Source: CAIXSC01 sp046349915 (GTDB lineage: Bacteria; Planctomycetota; Planctomycetia; Pirellulales; Pirellulaceae). Taken from it: a DNA stretch of 64,000 nucleotides. Below, piece by piece: positions 52,455-59,923 of this stretch (position 1 is its first letter; every line of letters starts with the position of its first letter). The stretch spans positions 372,001 through 436,000 of the forward strand of contig JAXMBL010000004.1 in assembly GCA_046349915.1 (NCBI GenBank), written 5' to 3'. A program made the position numbers and the translations under genes. Under the pieces are notes generated by a model that was not told the DNA's origin, did no database searches, and saw only the letters and a list, made by a program, of their open reading frames with translations.

Positions 52455-53645
52455 TTACGCAAAGCGTTCCAACAGCACGATGGTGGTGTCGTCCGCGCGA
52501 CCTGCCCCGCGAGTGGCGGCATGCGAGTCGTGGAAGAGTTTTTCGAGCGCCTGTTCCACCGTCAGATGAATCGACTCTTGCAAGCACTTGATGATCCCGG
52601 CTTGCCCGAACTGCTCATCCTCGTCGCCGCCTTCCGGGAAGGCCTCGTCGAGACCGTCGGTGTAGAGCAGCAAACGGTGATTGGCCGGCACCTCGTAGTT
52701 GCACAGTTCGTAGGTCCAGTCGCCGTCGATGCCCAACGGCAGACCGGCGGCGTCTTCGGTCCCCAGGATTGTCACTTCGTTGGTGGCGAGATTCTGGAGC
52801 ATCGGCATGGGATGGCCCGCCGACGACCACTGGATGCGATGCTGGTTAGTGTCGAGCATGCAGTAGAGCAGCGTGATGAACCCGCCTTGATCGCGGACGA
52901 TATCGTTGTCGCTCAACCGCCGATTCACCTCGGTGACGAAATCGACGGCGTTGGGATACTTGCGATCGCGGATCATTCGCATCAGCGTGTGCATGGTCAT
53001 AATCGACATGCACGCCTTCACGCCGTGGCCCGACGCGTCGCCCACCAGCAGCACCAAGCCGCCTTCATCCAGCGTGAACACGTCGTAATAGTCGCCGCCC
53101 GCCATCACGACGGGCACGTCGCCGACCACGCGAATCTGCGAAGGCTCGTAACGAGCCGCCACACGATAGCCCGGCGGCGAAGGCAGGTTGTGCGGAATGA
53201 CCGACTCCTGAAGTCGGCGGACCGAGTCGACTTCTTCCCGCAACCGGTCGGCCAAGTATCGCGACCGTTCCGATTGGACGGCCGTGTAGGCCGACTCAAT
53301 CAGGTACAGCAGCAGAAACAGATACTCGCCATTCGCATCCCGCGGGATGTTCATTCGCAGACCGTGCGAGATGAACTTCGCCAACTGCACGATTTCACCC
53401 GACTTCCAGGCGCCGAGCACCGGGGCTTCGGGCAGCGACCGGCGAGTTTTCTGGAAGAAGTCGAACGCGTCGTCGTCGTTCGGGAAATTGAGCGCTAAGA
53501 GGATGGTGTCCCAGCCGCCTTTGTGCAACGCCTTGGTAAACGCGGTGGGCTCGGTGAATACCTCAGCCGAGTTCTCGTCGACATTGAGCACAAGGCTGAT
53601 CGTTTCGGCTTCACCTAGATCATCCCAACCCACGAGAATTCGCAT
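52455..53645 (-). CDS. RsbU/SpoIIE-type phosphatase with degenerate receiver
   Basis: The first ~110 residues have the receiver shape but the acceptor Asp is replaced (ILLALNFPNDDDAFDFF); an acidic pair remains (WDD). The middle (~115-150) is a coiled linker. The C-terminal ~230 residues are a PP2C-like SpoIIE domain: GDVPVVMAGGDYYDVF, LLVGDASGHGVKA, QGGFITLLYCMLD, SSAGHPMPML and LLYTDGLDEAF, with metal Asp residues present. Such enzymes dephosphorylate anti-anti-sigma factors; no such partner is encoded nearby, so the target is unknown. Confidence 0.87.
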   Translation of the reverse strand: MRILVGWDDLGEAETISLVLNVDENSAEVFTEPTAFTKALHKGGWDTILLALNFPNDDDAFDFFQKTRRSLPEAPVLGAWKSGEIVQLAKFISHGLRMNIPRDANGEYLFLLLYLIESAYTAVQSERSRYLADRLREEVDSVRRLQESVIPHNLPSPPGYRVAARYEPSQIRVVGDVPVVMAGGDYYDVFTLDEGGLVLLVGDASGHGVKACMSIMTMHTLMRMIRDRKYPNAVDFVTEVNRRLSDNDIVRDQGGFITLLYCMLDTNQHRIQWSSAGHPMPMLQNLATNEVTILGTEDAAGLPLGIDGDWTYELCNYEVPANHRLLLYTDGLDEAFPEGGDEDEQFGQAGIIKCLQESIHLTVEQALEKLFHDSHAATRGAGRADDTTIVLLERFA

Positions 53646-53849
53646 ATCAATAATCCCTCAACGGAAGCTCTCGACCGAAAATGCCGTCTCTACGCCGCCG
53701 AGCGGGCGGATGGTGGATCGACCGATCCACGACCATTCGCCCACACTGGTCAACGCCCCTCTGACGCGACAGCTTATGCCGCACGCCAGCCCGCTGGAGC
53801 TAGGTTAGCCTAACACGTTGCCTCGGAAAAGTCTTGGGCGAACACTTCC

Positions 53850-54497
53850 TTACTTCCGAGGCGCCTCGCGGCGCATCATGCGGAAGGCGCAGTGCGACCC
53901 CCACCCCTCCTTTACGGCCAAGTGAATATACAGCATGGCGAGCGACTCCAGATACCGCGCGATCGAGAGCGGCCCCGCATCGACGGGCTCAAAGTCCAGG
54001 TCGGCCACCAACTGACGCACGATCTGTTTCGCCTCTTTATCGTCGCCACAGTAGAACAGCGACGCGGCCTGCCCTTCGTAAATAGGCTGAGCCATGGTGG
54101 CCGAACTGGCCACGTTGAACGCCTTCACCACTCGCCCGCCACTCGCCCATCCCGCCATTTGCTCGGCCGCCGACGTCTCGCCGCTGACCAACAGCCCGCG
54201 CAAGTCGGGCTTTAAGGGGTTCGAGCAATCGATCAGAACGCGGTCGCCTAGTTCGCCGAGCGACGGCAGCAGAGTGGAGGCCGCCTGATAAGGGGTCGCC
54301 AACAGTACCACTTCCGCCGACCCCACGGCCTCGGCAATCGACCTGACCGACACCGAGCCGCCCGACTTTTCGACGAGTTGCCGAGACTTCTCGGAGCCGG
54401 GATCGCGCGATCCAAAAGTGACCGAGTGCCCTTTAGCGGCCCAGCGAGTGCCCAGAATCCCCCCGACTCGCCCCGTTCCCAAAACTCCAATCCGCAT
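53850..54497 (-). CDS. F420/NADP-dependent oxidoreductase-like protein
   Basis: The 215-residue protein starts MRIGVLGTGRVGGILGTRWA, a dinucleotide-binding GxGxxG strand, and continues VTFGSRDP, VLLATPYQAA and IDCSNPLKPD. This is the NADPH-dependent F420 reductase/NAD(P)-binding family. Whether F420 is made by this organism cannot be told here; many members use only NADP. The protein ends with HLAVKEGWGSHCAFRMMRRE. It converges with no gene and lies upstream of nothing on its strand within 200 bp. Confidence 0.85.
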   Translation of the reverse strand: MRIGVLGTGRVGGILGTRWAAKGHSVTFGSRDPGSEKSRQLVEKSGGSVSVRSIAEAVGSAEVVLLATPYQAASTLLPSLGELGDRVLIDCSNPLKPDLRGLLVSGETSAAEQMAGWASGGRVVKAFNVASSATMAQPIYEGQAASLFYCGDDKEAKQIVRQLVADLDFEPVDAGPLSIARYLESLAMLYIHLAVKEGWGSHCAFRMMRREAPRK

Positions 54498-54708
54498 CGA
54501 TCATCCCCCGACGTTGCTAGTTTCGCCCACAAAAAACCATTCGCACCAAGTTGCCATAGTATGTCGATAACACCCCCCCAAGACCAGTCGCCGCTTTCCT
54601 TCCCCCCCCGTTCTCCTCTTCACTCTTCCCCCTTCACTCTTCACTCTTCCTTGGCTCACTGATACGATTGGGGGCGACGAGGCGGGCGCATCAACTACGA
54701 GGAACAAC

Positions 54709-56172
54709 GTGTCAAATTTCTCTCCGCGGGAGCCGTTGAGTTGTGGGTTGCGGATCGTGGTCTTCAGTTCGCTCGCTCTGGCGGCGACGGTCGTCCGTGG
54801 GGCCGAGGGGGCCGCGGGCGAGAGTGGTGGCGTCGAGCACAGTTTGAGCCGAGACTTGCCGCTCTTCAGCGTGCTCCCGTTCGGCCTGTTGCTCTTGTGC
54901 ATCGCACTCTTGCCGCTCGTCGCCGCTCACTGGTGGGAGCACAACAAGAACAAAGCGATCGTGGCCGCCGTGCTGGCAATCCCTGTCGCCATCTACTTGC
55001 TAGCCATCGGCGGTCATCAGGGCCAGCATGTGTTGATTGAGAAAGCCGAAGAGTACATCGCGTTCATGGTGCTCTTGGCATCGCTATTCATCATCAGCGG
55101 CGGGATCTACGTGCAGGGGTCGCTCTCCGGAACCCCGATCGTCAACTGCGCCTTCTTCGCTCTGGGAGCGGTCTTGGCCAACTTCATCGGCACCACGGGC
55201 GCGTCGATGGTGCTGGTCCGACCGTTGCTGCGAGCGAACGCGAGTCGTGAGCGCAAGTCGCACATTGTGATTTTCTTCATCTTCATCGTCTCGAATTGCG
55301 GCGGTTTGCTCACGCCGCTCGGCGATCCGCCCCTGTTCCTGGGGTTTTTGAAGGGAGTTCCCTTTGAGTGGACGCTGGGACTATGGAAGGAATGGCTGTG
55401 TGTGAACGCAGCGTTGCTGGTGGTGTTCAATATCTGGGACCAGATTGTCCTGAACAAGGAAGAGAAAGAAACGCCCGACTCGCTGCTCGGAAAAGTCCAG
55501 GAACACGAGCCGTTCTACCTGCATGGCGGTCTGAACATTCTGTTTTTGGCGGGCATCGTAGCGCTGATCTACTCGTCGGGCCGTTGGGGCTGGCAGTTTG
55601 GCATCGCGGAACTCGGGATGGTTGCGCTGGCCGTCTCTTCGTACTTCCTGACAAAACAAGAGAACCGTGACCGCAATAAGTTTGGTTTCGGTCCGATCAT
55701 CGAAGTGGCCGTGTTGTTCGCGGGCATCTTTGTCACGATGGCACCTGCTCTACTGATCTTGAATGCCTGGGGACAAGGGCAACGCGACGTGTTGGGCGCC
55801 AAGTTTGGGCTGAGCGAACCGTGGCAGTTCTTTTGGGCGTCCGGCATGTTGTCGAGCTTTCTGGATAACGCGCCGACCTACCTGACTTTCTCGGCGACCG
55901 CCTGTGGATTGAGCGGCATCGCGACCGAAGGACGTTTCTTGGGCGAGTATGTCAGCAAGGGGAAGGAGGCCGAACTACTGCTCGCCGCCATCTCCTGCGG
56001 TTCGGTCTTTATGGGCGCTAACTCGTATATCGGCAACGGTCCCAACTTCATGGTGAAGGCGATCGCCGAAGAGAACGGCGTGAAGATGCCCGGGTTCTTT
56101 GGTTACATGGCTTACAGCGGTGGAGTGCTGATCCCGATCTTCATCGTCATTACATTCCTGTTTTTCCGATAG
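54709..56172 (+). CDS. NhaD-like Na+/H+ antiporter or ion transporter
   Basis: GTG at 54709 gives a 487-residue protein with an N-terminal signal-like segment and 11-12 hydrophobic spans. Motifs of the ArsB/NhaD permease superfamily are present: GTTGASMVLVRPLL, FIVSNCGGLLTPLGDPPLFLG and GMLSSFLDNAPTYLTFSATA, plus GSVFMGANSYIGNGPNFMVK near the end. It should exchange Na+ for H+ or carry an anion. It ends 11 bp before the sugar isomerase gene, so the two are likely co-transcribed. Confidence 0.88.
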   Translation: MSNFSPREPLSCGLRIVVFSSLALAATVVRGAEGAAGESGGVEHSLSRDLPLFSVLPFGLLLLCIALLPLVAAHWWEHNKNKAIVAAVLAIPVAIYLLAIGGHQGQHVLIEKAEEYIAFMVLLASLFIISGGIYVQGSLSGTPIVNCAFFALGAVLANFIGTTGASMVLVRPLLRANASRERKSHIVIFFIFIVSNCGGLLTPLGDPPLFLGFLKGVPFEWTLGLWKEWLCVNAALLVVFNIWDQIVLNKEEKETPDSLLGKVQEHEPFYLHGGLNILFLAGIVALIYSSGRWGWQFGIAELGMVALAVSSYFLTKQENRDRNKFGFGPIIEVAVLFAGIFVTMAPALLILNAWGQGQRDVLGAKFGLSEPWQFFWASGMLSSFLDNAPTYLTFSATACGLSGIATEGRFLGEYVSKGKEAELLLAAISCGSVFMGANSYIGNGPNFMVKAIAEENGVKMPGFFGYMAYSGGVLIPIFIVITFLFFR

Positions 56173-56183
56173 GCGGAAGCTTC

Positions 56184-56993
56184 ATGAAATATGCCATCTG
56201 CAACGAGACGTTCCTCGATTGGCCCTTGGATAAAGCGTTAGCGTTTGCTCGCGAGTGCGGCTACACGGGCGTCGAGTATGCACCGTTCACGCTGGGCGCC
56301 GACGCTTATGCCGTGTCGGCGGAGCGACGAGCGGAAATTCGGCGCATGACCGAGGCGGCGGGGCTCGAGACGGTGGGACTGCACTGGCTGCTCGCGAAAA
56401 CTCAGGGGTATTACCTGACGACGCCCGATGACGCGGTGCGAGCAAAGACGGCCGAGTATCTCTGTGAGCTGACTCGTATGTGCCGCGACCTGGGAGGTCG
56501 CATCCTGGTGCTCGGCTCGCCGCTCCAACGCAACTTATTGCCAGGAGTGTCTCACGCCCAGGCGCTCGATTACGCCGCCGATGTGCTGCGCAAGGTAGTG
56601 CCGACTTTGCGCGAGTGCGGATGTGTGATCGCGGTCGAACCCCTGGGCCCGCAAGAGGGCGATTTTCTGCTGACGGCCGCGTCGGGCGTCGAGTTGATTC
56701 AGAAAGTGGATGCGCCCGAGGTGCAATTGCATCTGGATGTGAAGGCGATGTCCAGCGAGTCGCGACCGGTTCACGAAACGATTCGCGAGTTCGCCAAATG
56801 GATGGTCCACTTTCATGCGAATGACCCCAATCGCCGCGGGCCCGGCATGGGGGAACTCGATTTCAAACCCATTTTTCAAGCCCTGCGCGACGTCGGCTAT
56901 CAAGGCTGGGTATCGGTGGAAGTCTTTGATTACGAACCAGGAGTCGAACGGCTGGCTCGCGAGAGCATCGACTATATGCGTCGCATCGCTTAG
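56184..56993 (+). CDS. Xylose-isomerase-like TIM-barrel sugar isomerase/epimerase
   Basis: The 269-residue protein has the family start KYAICNETFLDWPLDKALAF. Metal-ligand positions appear as VAVEPLGPQ (Glu), LHLDVKAMS (Asp), VHFHANDPNRRGPGMG (His) and VSVEVFDYEPG (Glu). These are the four usual ligands. The substrate is a sugar or inositol derivative, unspecified. A GGCGGAAG ribosome site sits before ATG 56184, 11 bp after the antiporter stop. A broken gene and a membrane-protein gene follow in the same direction. Confidence 0.9.
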   Translation: MKYAICNETFLDWPLDKALAFARECGYTGVEYAPFTLGADAYAVSAERRAEIRRMTEAAGLETVGLHWLLAKTQGYYLTTPDDAVRAKTAEYLCELTRMCRDLGGRILVLGSPLQRNLLPGVSHAQALDYAADVLRKVVPTLRECGCVIAVEPLGPQEGDFLLTAASGVELIQKVDAPEVQLHLDVKAMSSESRPVHETIREFAKWMVHFHANDPNRRGPGMGELDFKPIFQALRDVGYQGWVSVEVFDYEPGVERLARESIDYMRRIA

Positions 56994-57071
56994 CGTGCTT
57001 TAACGCCCCTCGTTACTCGCCGCGCTGTGCCTATCTTCGTTCCGCTCATGTCTTCTCTCGGGGGATCTCTC

Positions 57072-57605
57072 ATGTCTTCGCCTCGATCACTCGCCGGTGG
57101 CGTGCTCGTCTGCTTCTTCCTCGGATTTTTCGCGACTCATGCCCACGCCGCCGAGTGGCAGAAAGTGTCGCCGCCGGGGACTGACCTGGTTATCGAAATG
57201 CCCGGCGAGCCCAAGGCTTCAAACCAGAAAATCGACACTGTCGCGGGTCAGATCGAAGTGACCTTGTACATTTTGGAGGTCGATGGGTTGGCTTACTTGG
57301 TGAATTCCACGTCGATTCCTCCCAACGCACCCATGGCCACGATTGACGAGCGACTGAATGGCGCTCGGGATGGCGCCTTGCAAAACACCAAAGGGAAACT
57401 TGTCAGCGAAAAGAAGATTAAGGTAGGCGTCAACCAAGGACGCGACCTAGTCATCGAAAAAGAGGGGTAAGGGATCTTCATCCATGCTCGCATCGTGATG
57501 GTCGGGCGTCGGCTGGTGCAGGCGTTGGCCGTCAACAGGACCAAAGAAGCCAGTGCCGACACGAATCGCTTTCTGAATTCGTTGCAGATCGTGAAAGGCG
57601 AGTAA
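57072..57605 (+). pseudogene. Secreted protein gene with a premature in-frame stop
   Basis: ATG 57072 follows GGGGGA and starts a signal peptide (VLVCFFLGFFATHAHA). The mature sequence begins AEWQKVSPPGTDLVIEMPGE. A TAA at 57468-57470 ends the reading after LVIEKEG, yet the frame continues as GIFIHARIVMVGRRLVQALA and ends KEASADTNRFLNSLQIVKGE with a proper stop at 57603-57605. Family members, as I recall them, have similar ARIYxVGxRLYQL and RFLxSF ends. Thus one codon change interrupts an otherwise complete ~177-residue gene. The downstream gene starts 6 bp later. Confidence 0.78.
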
Positions 57606-57611
57606 CGTATC

Positions 57612-58325
57612 GTGAACTCGGACGCTCCGCGGGCGGCGCAGCCGTACCAGTTTTCAATCCGTTCCTTGATGATCGTGACCACGCTGGTCGCGGGCGTGAT
57701 GGGAACCGGCTTATGGCTCGGACCCGGCGCCGCCTTTCCCGCGGTGTTGGCCATCTTGTTGGTGGCAAACTGGCGCGGAGTGTTTCGATTCGCTCAAACG
57801 GGCAGCACTCAATTACGTCTCGCGTGGCTCGTCTCAGGGTTATTCGCCATCTCGCTCGCCTCGCCGTGCCTGCGCGGTTGCAATAACGAAGCAATCCCCG
57901 GTTGGCAACTCGCTCTCTTCTCGGCCACCTTTCCCGTCGAACAAGCGCTGAAAGTGGCGACTGACCAACAGGAGCGTGAGGAAGCAGCTCGCGAGCCGGC
58001 CAAGTGGGTGGTCGGCGAAATGTACTTCACGGCGATCTTCCTGGGGAATTTGCTCCTGATCGGCGCCGTGGGACTCCCGTGGCTCTTGCGCCGCCGCTGG
58101 CCCAGTCGCTGGTTACCGGTGGGCGTTGCTGTCGCTGCCACCGCGATGGCGATGTTCATGCGAGGCGATGGGGGAGGGTCATCGGCCTTCGAAGGTCTAC
58201 TGTTCGGCGCTTGGTTATGGCTCAGTGCCGGCGTGCTCTTGGTGATGCTTGTCCCGATGAACCGTCGTGCCTTGATCGCGGCTCTGCTCAGTGCTGGCAT
58301 CCTGCTGCTGGGTAATCGTCTCTAG
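57612..58325 (+). CDS. Multi-span membrane protein of unknown function
   Basis: GTG at 57612 gives 237 residues with about six hydrophobic spans: FSIRSLMIVTTLVAGVMG, AAFPAVLAILLVANW, LAWLVSGLFAISLASP, FTAIFLGNLLLIGAVGLPWL, WLPVGVAVAATAMAM and LLFGAWLWLSAGVLLVMLV. The opening QFSIRSLMIVTTLVA is a common planctomycete membrane-protein start. A cytoplasmic loop (KVATDQQEREEAAREPAKW) lies in the middle. No function is known. The ribosome site AAAGGCGAG overlaps the end of the interrupted gene, so they form one transcript. Confidence 0.75.
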   Translation: MNSDAPRAAQPYQFSIRSLMIVTTLVAGVMGTGLWLGPGAAFPAVLAILLVANWRGVFRFAQTGSTQLRLAWLVSGLFAISLASPCLRGCNNEAIPGWQLALFSATFPVEQALKVATDQQEREEAAREPAKWVVGEMYFTAIFLGNLLLIGAVGLPWLLRRRWPSRWLPVGVAVAATAMAMFMRGDGGGSSAFEGLLFGAWLWLSAGVLLVMLVPMNRRALIAALLSAGILLLGNRL

Positions 58326-58357
58326 CGCATGGTCAGATCAACGAATTGCCTGCCGTA

Positions 58358-58378
58358 CGACGGACTTCTAGTCCGTCG
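58358..58378. repeat. Family A palindrome after the membrane-protein gene
   Basis: CGACGGACT TCT AGTCCGTCG with perfect arms, 33 bp after the membrane-protein stop at 58325. Confidence 0.75.
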
Positions 58379-58401
58379 ATTTGAGACTAAAAAACGAACC
58401 A

Positions 58402-58500
58402 TCACCGCAGCACCCGACGCGCCCACGCCGACGAGCGGTTCGGAGTGAGGAGCGAGCCTACTCGAACGTCGTGGGCGCGTCGGAAGCTGCGCAGCGGTGA
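58402..58500. repeat. Long imperfect inverted repeat (~100 bp)
   Basis: A perfect 14-bp core (58414-58427 and 58470-58483) is extended outward by CGCAGC/GCTGCG and by TCACCGC/GCGGTGA, with short mismatches between. The loop is about 42 nt. It may be a bidirectional terminator for the convergent genes. Confidence 0.65.
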
Positions 58501-58665
58501 CCCAGTTCAGGGAATCTGCGCGGCCGAGGTTGATAGGTGCACGCACGCTGATTGCGTGTCGCAACCTTCATCGAACCTGCCAACGAATGAGTACGATCGA
58601 ACCGGATACGAACGGCTAGGGGCCGTTGGCACGGTTCGTCGTAGCCAGGGGGATAGGCGGTCGAG

Positions 58666-59364
58666 TTACCGCGGGGGAGGCGTCGCGGGCGGCCAAGCTC
58701 GCCAAATAGGGCGAAGGGCGACCAGTGTCAGACGTTCAATCAGCTCGTCCGCGGGCTGCCAAGCCGGCAGAATGTCCGCGGGCAACGCTTGAGCCATCAC
58801 GACCCAAAACGGCGCGACGCCGCGACAGCGCCGCTGAGCATCTAGAGAAACCCAGCCGACGGCGAGCGAAGGTGGGGAGTCAGGTTCGGTTGCCGTGGCT
58901 GGCGACGGTTGAGTCGCCGCGGCTGGTTTGCAGGCTAACGTCGATTTCGGGGAAGCCGAAGAAGGCTTGGACGATTCCGCAGCGAGGCAGCGACTACAGC
59001 AGGCTGCGGTCGACTTGCGGGGCGAACTACTGGCTGCTTGGCTCGCAATCGACTGTTTTGCAGGTGAATGTCGTCGCTCGTAGGCGGCGATTTCGCGAGC
59101 GTGTCGGCGTTCCCAGTCGCGTACTTGGGCCGGCGAGAAGCAACAGCAGCGAGTGCCGCAGCTTGCCGCATCTTTACAGCCGCAAGCGTGATGCTGGCAA
59201 GGGAAAGGGCGAACGTCGATGTTGGCGCCCGCAAGCGAACCCAACGAGAACTTGACCGAGGGGACGAATCCGGAGCCGACAAGCAACGAAAGTACGAGCA
59301 ATCCGGAGACGACGGATCGACGGGAGAGTTGAATCGAATTTTGGAGCCGACTGAATCGCTGCAT
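58666..59364 (-). CDS. Secreted Cys-rich protein of unknown function
   Basis: ATG at 59364 gives 232 residues. A signal anchor (SVVSGLLVLSLLVGSGFVPS) is followed by FPCQHHACGCKDAASCGTRC-type Cys cluster (CxxHxCGC then CxxxCCCF). A second Cys pair occurs in ACCSRCLA. This resembles a planctomycete exported family with PCxxHxCGC...CCC; it may bind a metal. The C-terminal half is Ala/Ser/Pro-rich and then WVSLDAQRRCRGVAPFWVVM. The frame continues upstream to 59472, but the ATG at 59364 gives a better signal. Confidence 0.6.
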   Translation of the reverse strand: MQRFSRLQNSIQLSRRSVVSGLLVLSLLVGSGFVPSVKFSLGSLAGANIDVRPFPCQHHACGCKDAASCGTRCCCFSPAQVRDWERRHAREIAAYERRHSPAKQSIASQAASSSPRKSTAACCSRCLAAESSKPSSASPKSTLACKPAAATQPSPATATEPDSPPSLAVGWVSLDAQRRCRGVAPFWVVMAQALPADILPAWQPADELIERLTLVALRPIWRAWPPATPPPR

Positions 59365-59473
59365 TAGACCACGTGCTTTTCTCGCGGCTCGCTCCTCGAC
59401 CGCAAACTCTAGCCGTGTCGCCCCTAAGCTGTCAACCGTGCGACAAAGTAGCGCGCCGAAGTAGCCCGCCAAA

Positions 59474-59923
59474 GTAGCCCGCTCGCTTCGCGAGCGGAAC
59501 AGCCGCGTGTCGAGCGACCGTCGCCTGGTTTACCGCAGAGGCGTTCTCCGTACCGCGGCATCGCTCGCCGCGTCAGGCTAATCATCTCGCGAAGCGAGAT
59601 GGCCACGTAGCCCGCTCGCCGACGTAGCCCGCTCGCTTCGCGAGCGGAATAGCCGCGTGTCGAGCGACCGTCGCCTGGTTTACCGCAGAGGCGTTCTCCG
59701 TACCGCGGCATCGCTCGCCGCATCAGGCGATTCATCTCGCGAAGCGAGATGGCCACGTAGCCCGCTCGCCGACGTAGCCCGCTCGCTTCGCGAGCGGAAT
59801 AGCCACGTGACGAGCGTTCGCCGCCCGCTCTACCGCATGGACGTTGTCAGCACCTCGGCATCGCTCGCCGCGTCAGGCGATTCATCTCGCGAAGCGAGAT
59901 GGCTACTTCGCCGCTCGCCACTG
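59474..59923. repeat. Three tandem 150-bp units (family B)
   Basis: Units begin at 59474, 59624 and 59774, an exact 150-bp period. Each has two hairpins: CCGCTCGC TTC GCGAGCGG near the start and CATCTCGC GAA GCGAGATG near the end. The third unit diverges in its middle and runs to 59923, overlapping the last codons of the adjacent minus-strand gene. A single copy of the first hairpin appears near 10.8 kb in the opposite direction. Confidence 0.85.

Larger units (their letters stand above)
58326..58665. other. Intergenic region with family A palindrome and long inverted repeat
   Basis: A family A palindrome lies at 58358-58378. A larger imperfect inverted repeat spans 58402-58500 (see its own entry). 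No gene is seen. The region separates convergent genes. Confidence 0.6.

Noticed and set aside
52374..53498. Plus-strand open frame of 374 residues
   Set aside because: Antisense to the RsbU-type phosphatase gene, which has clear SpoIIE motifs.
59474..59923. Possible CRISPR array
   Set aside because: Units are 150 bp and nearly identical throughout, with no unique spacers of 30-40 bp and no cas genes nearby.
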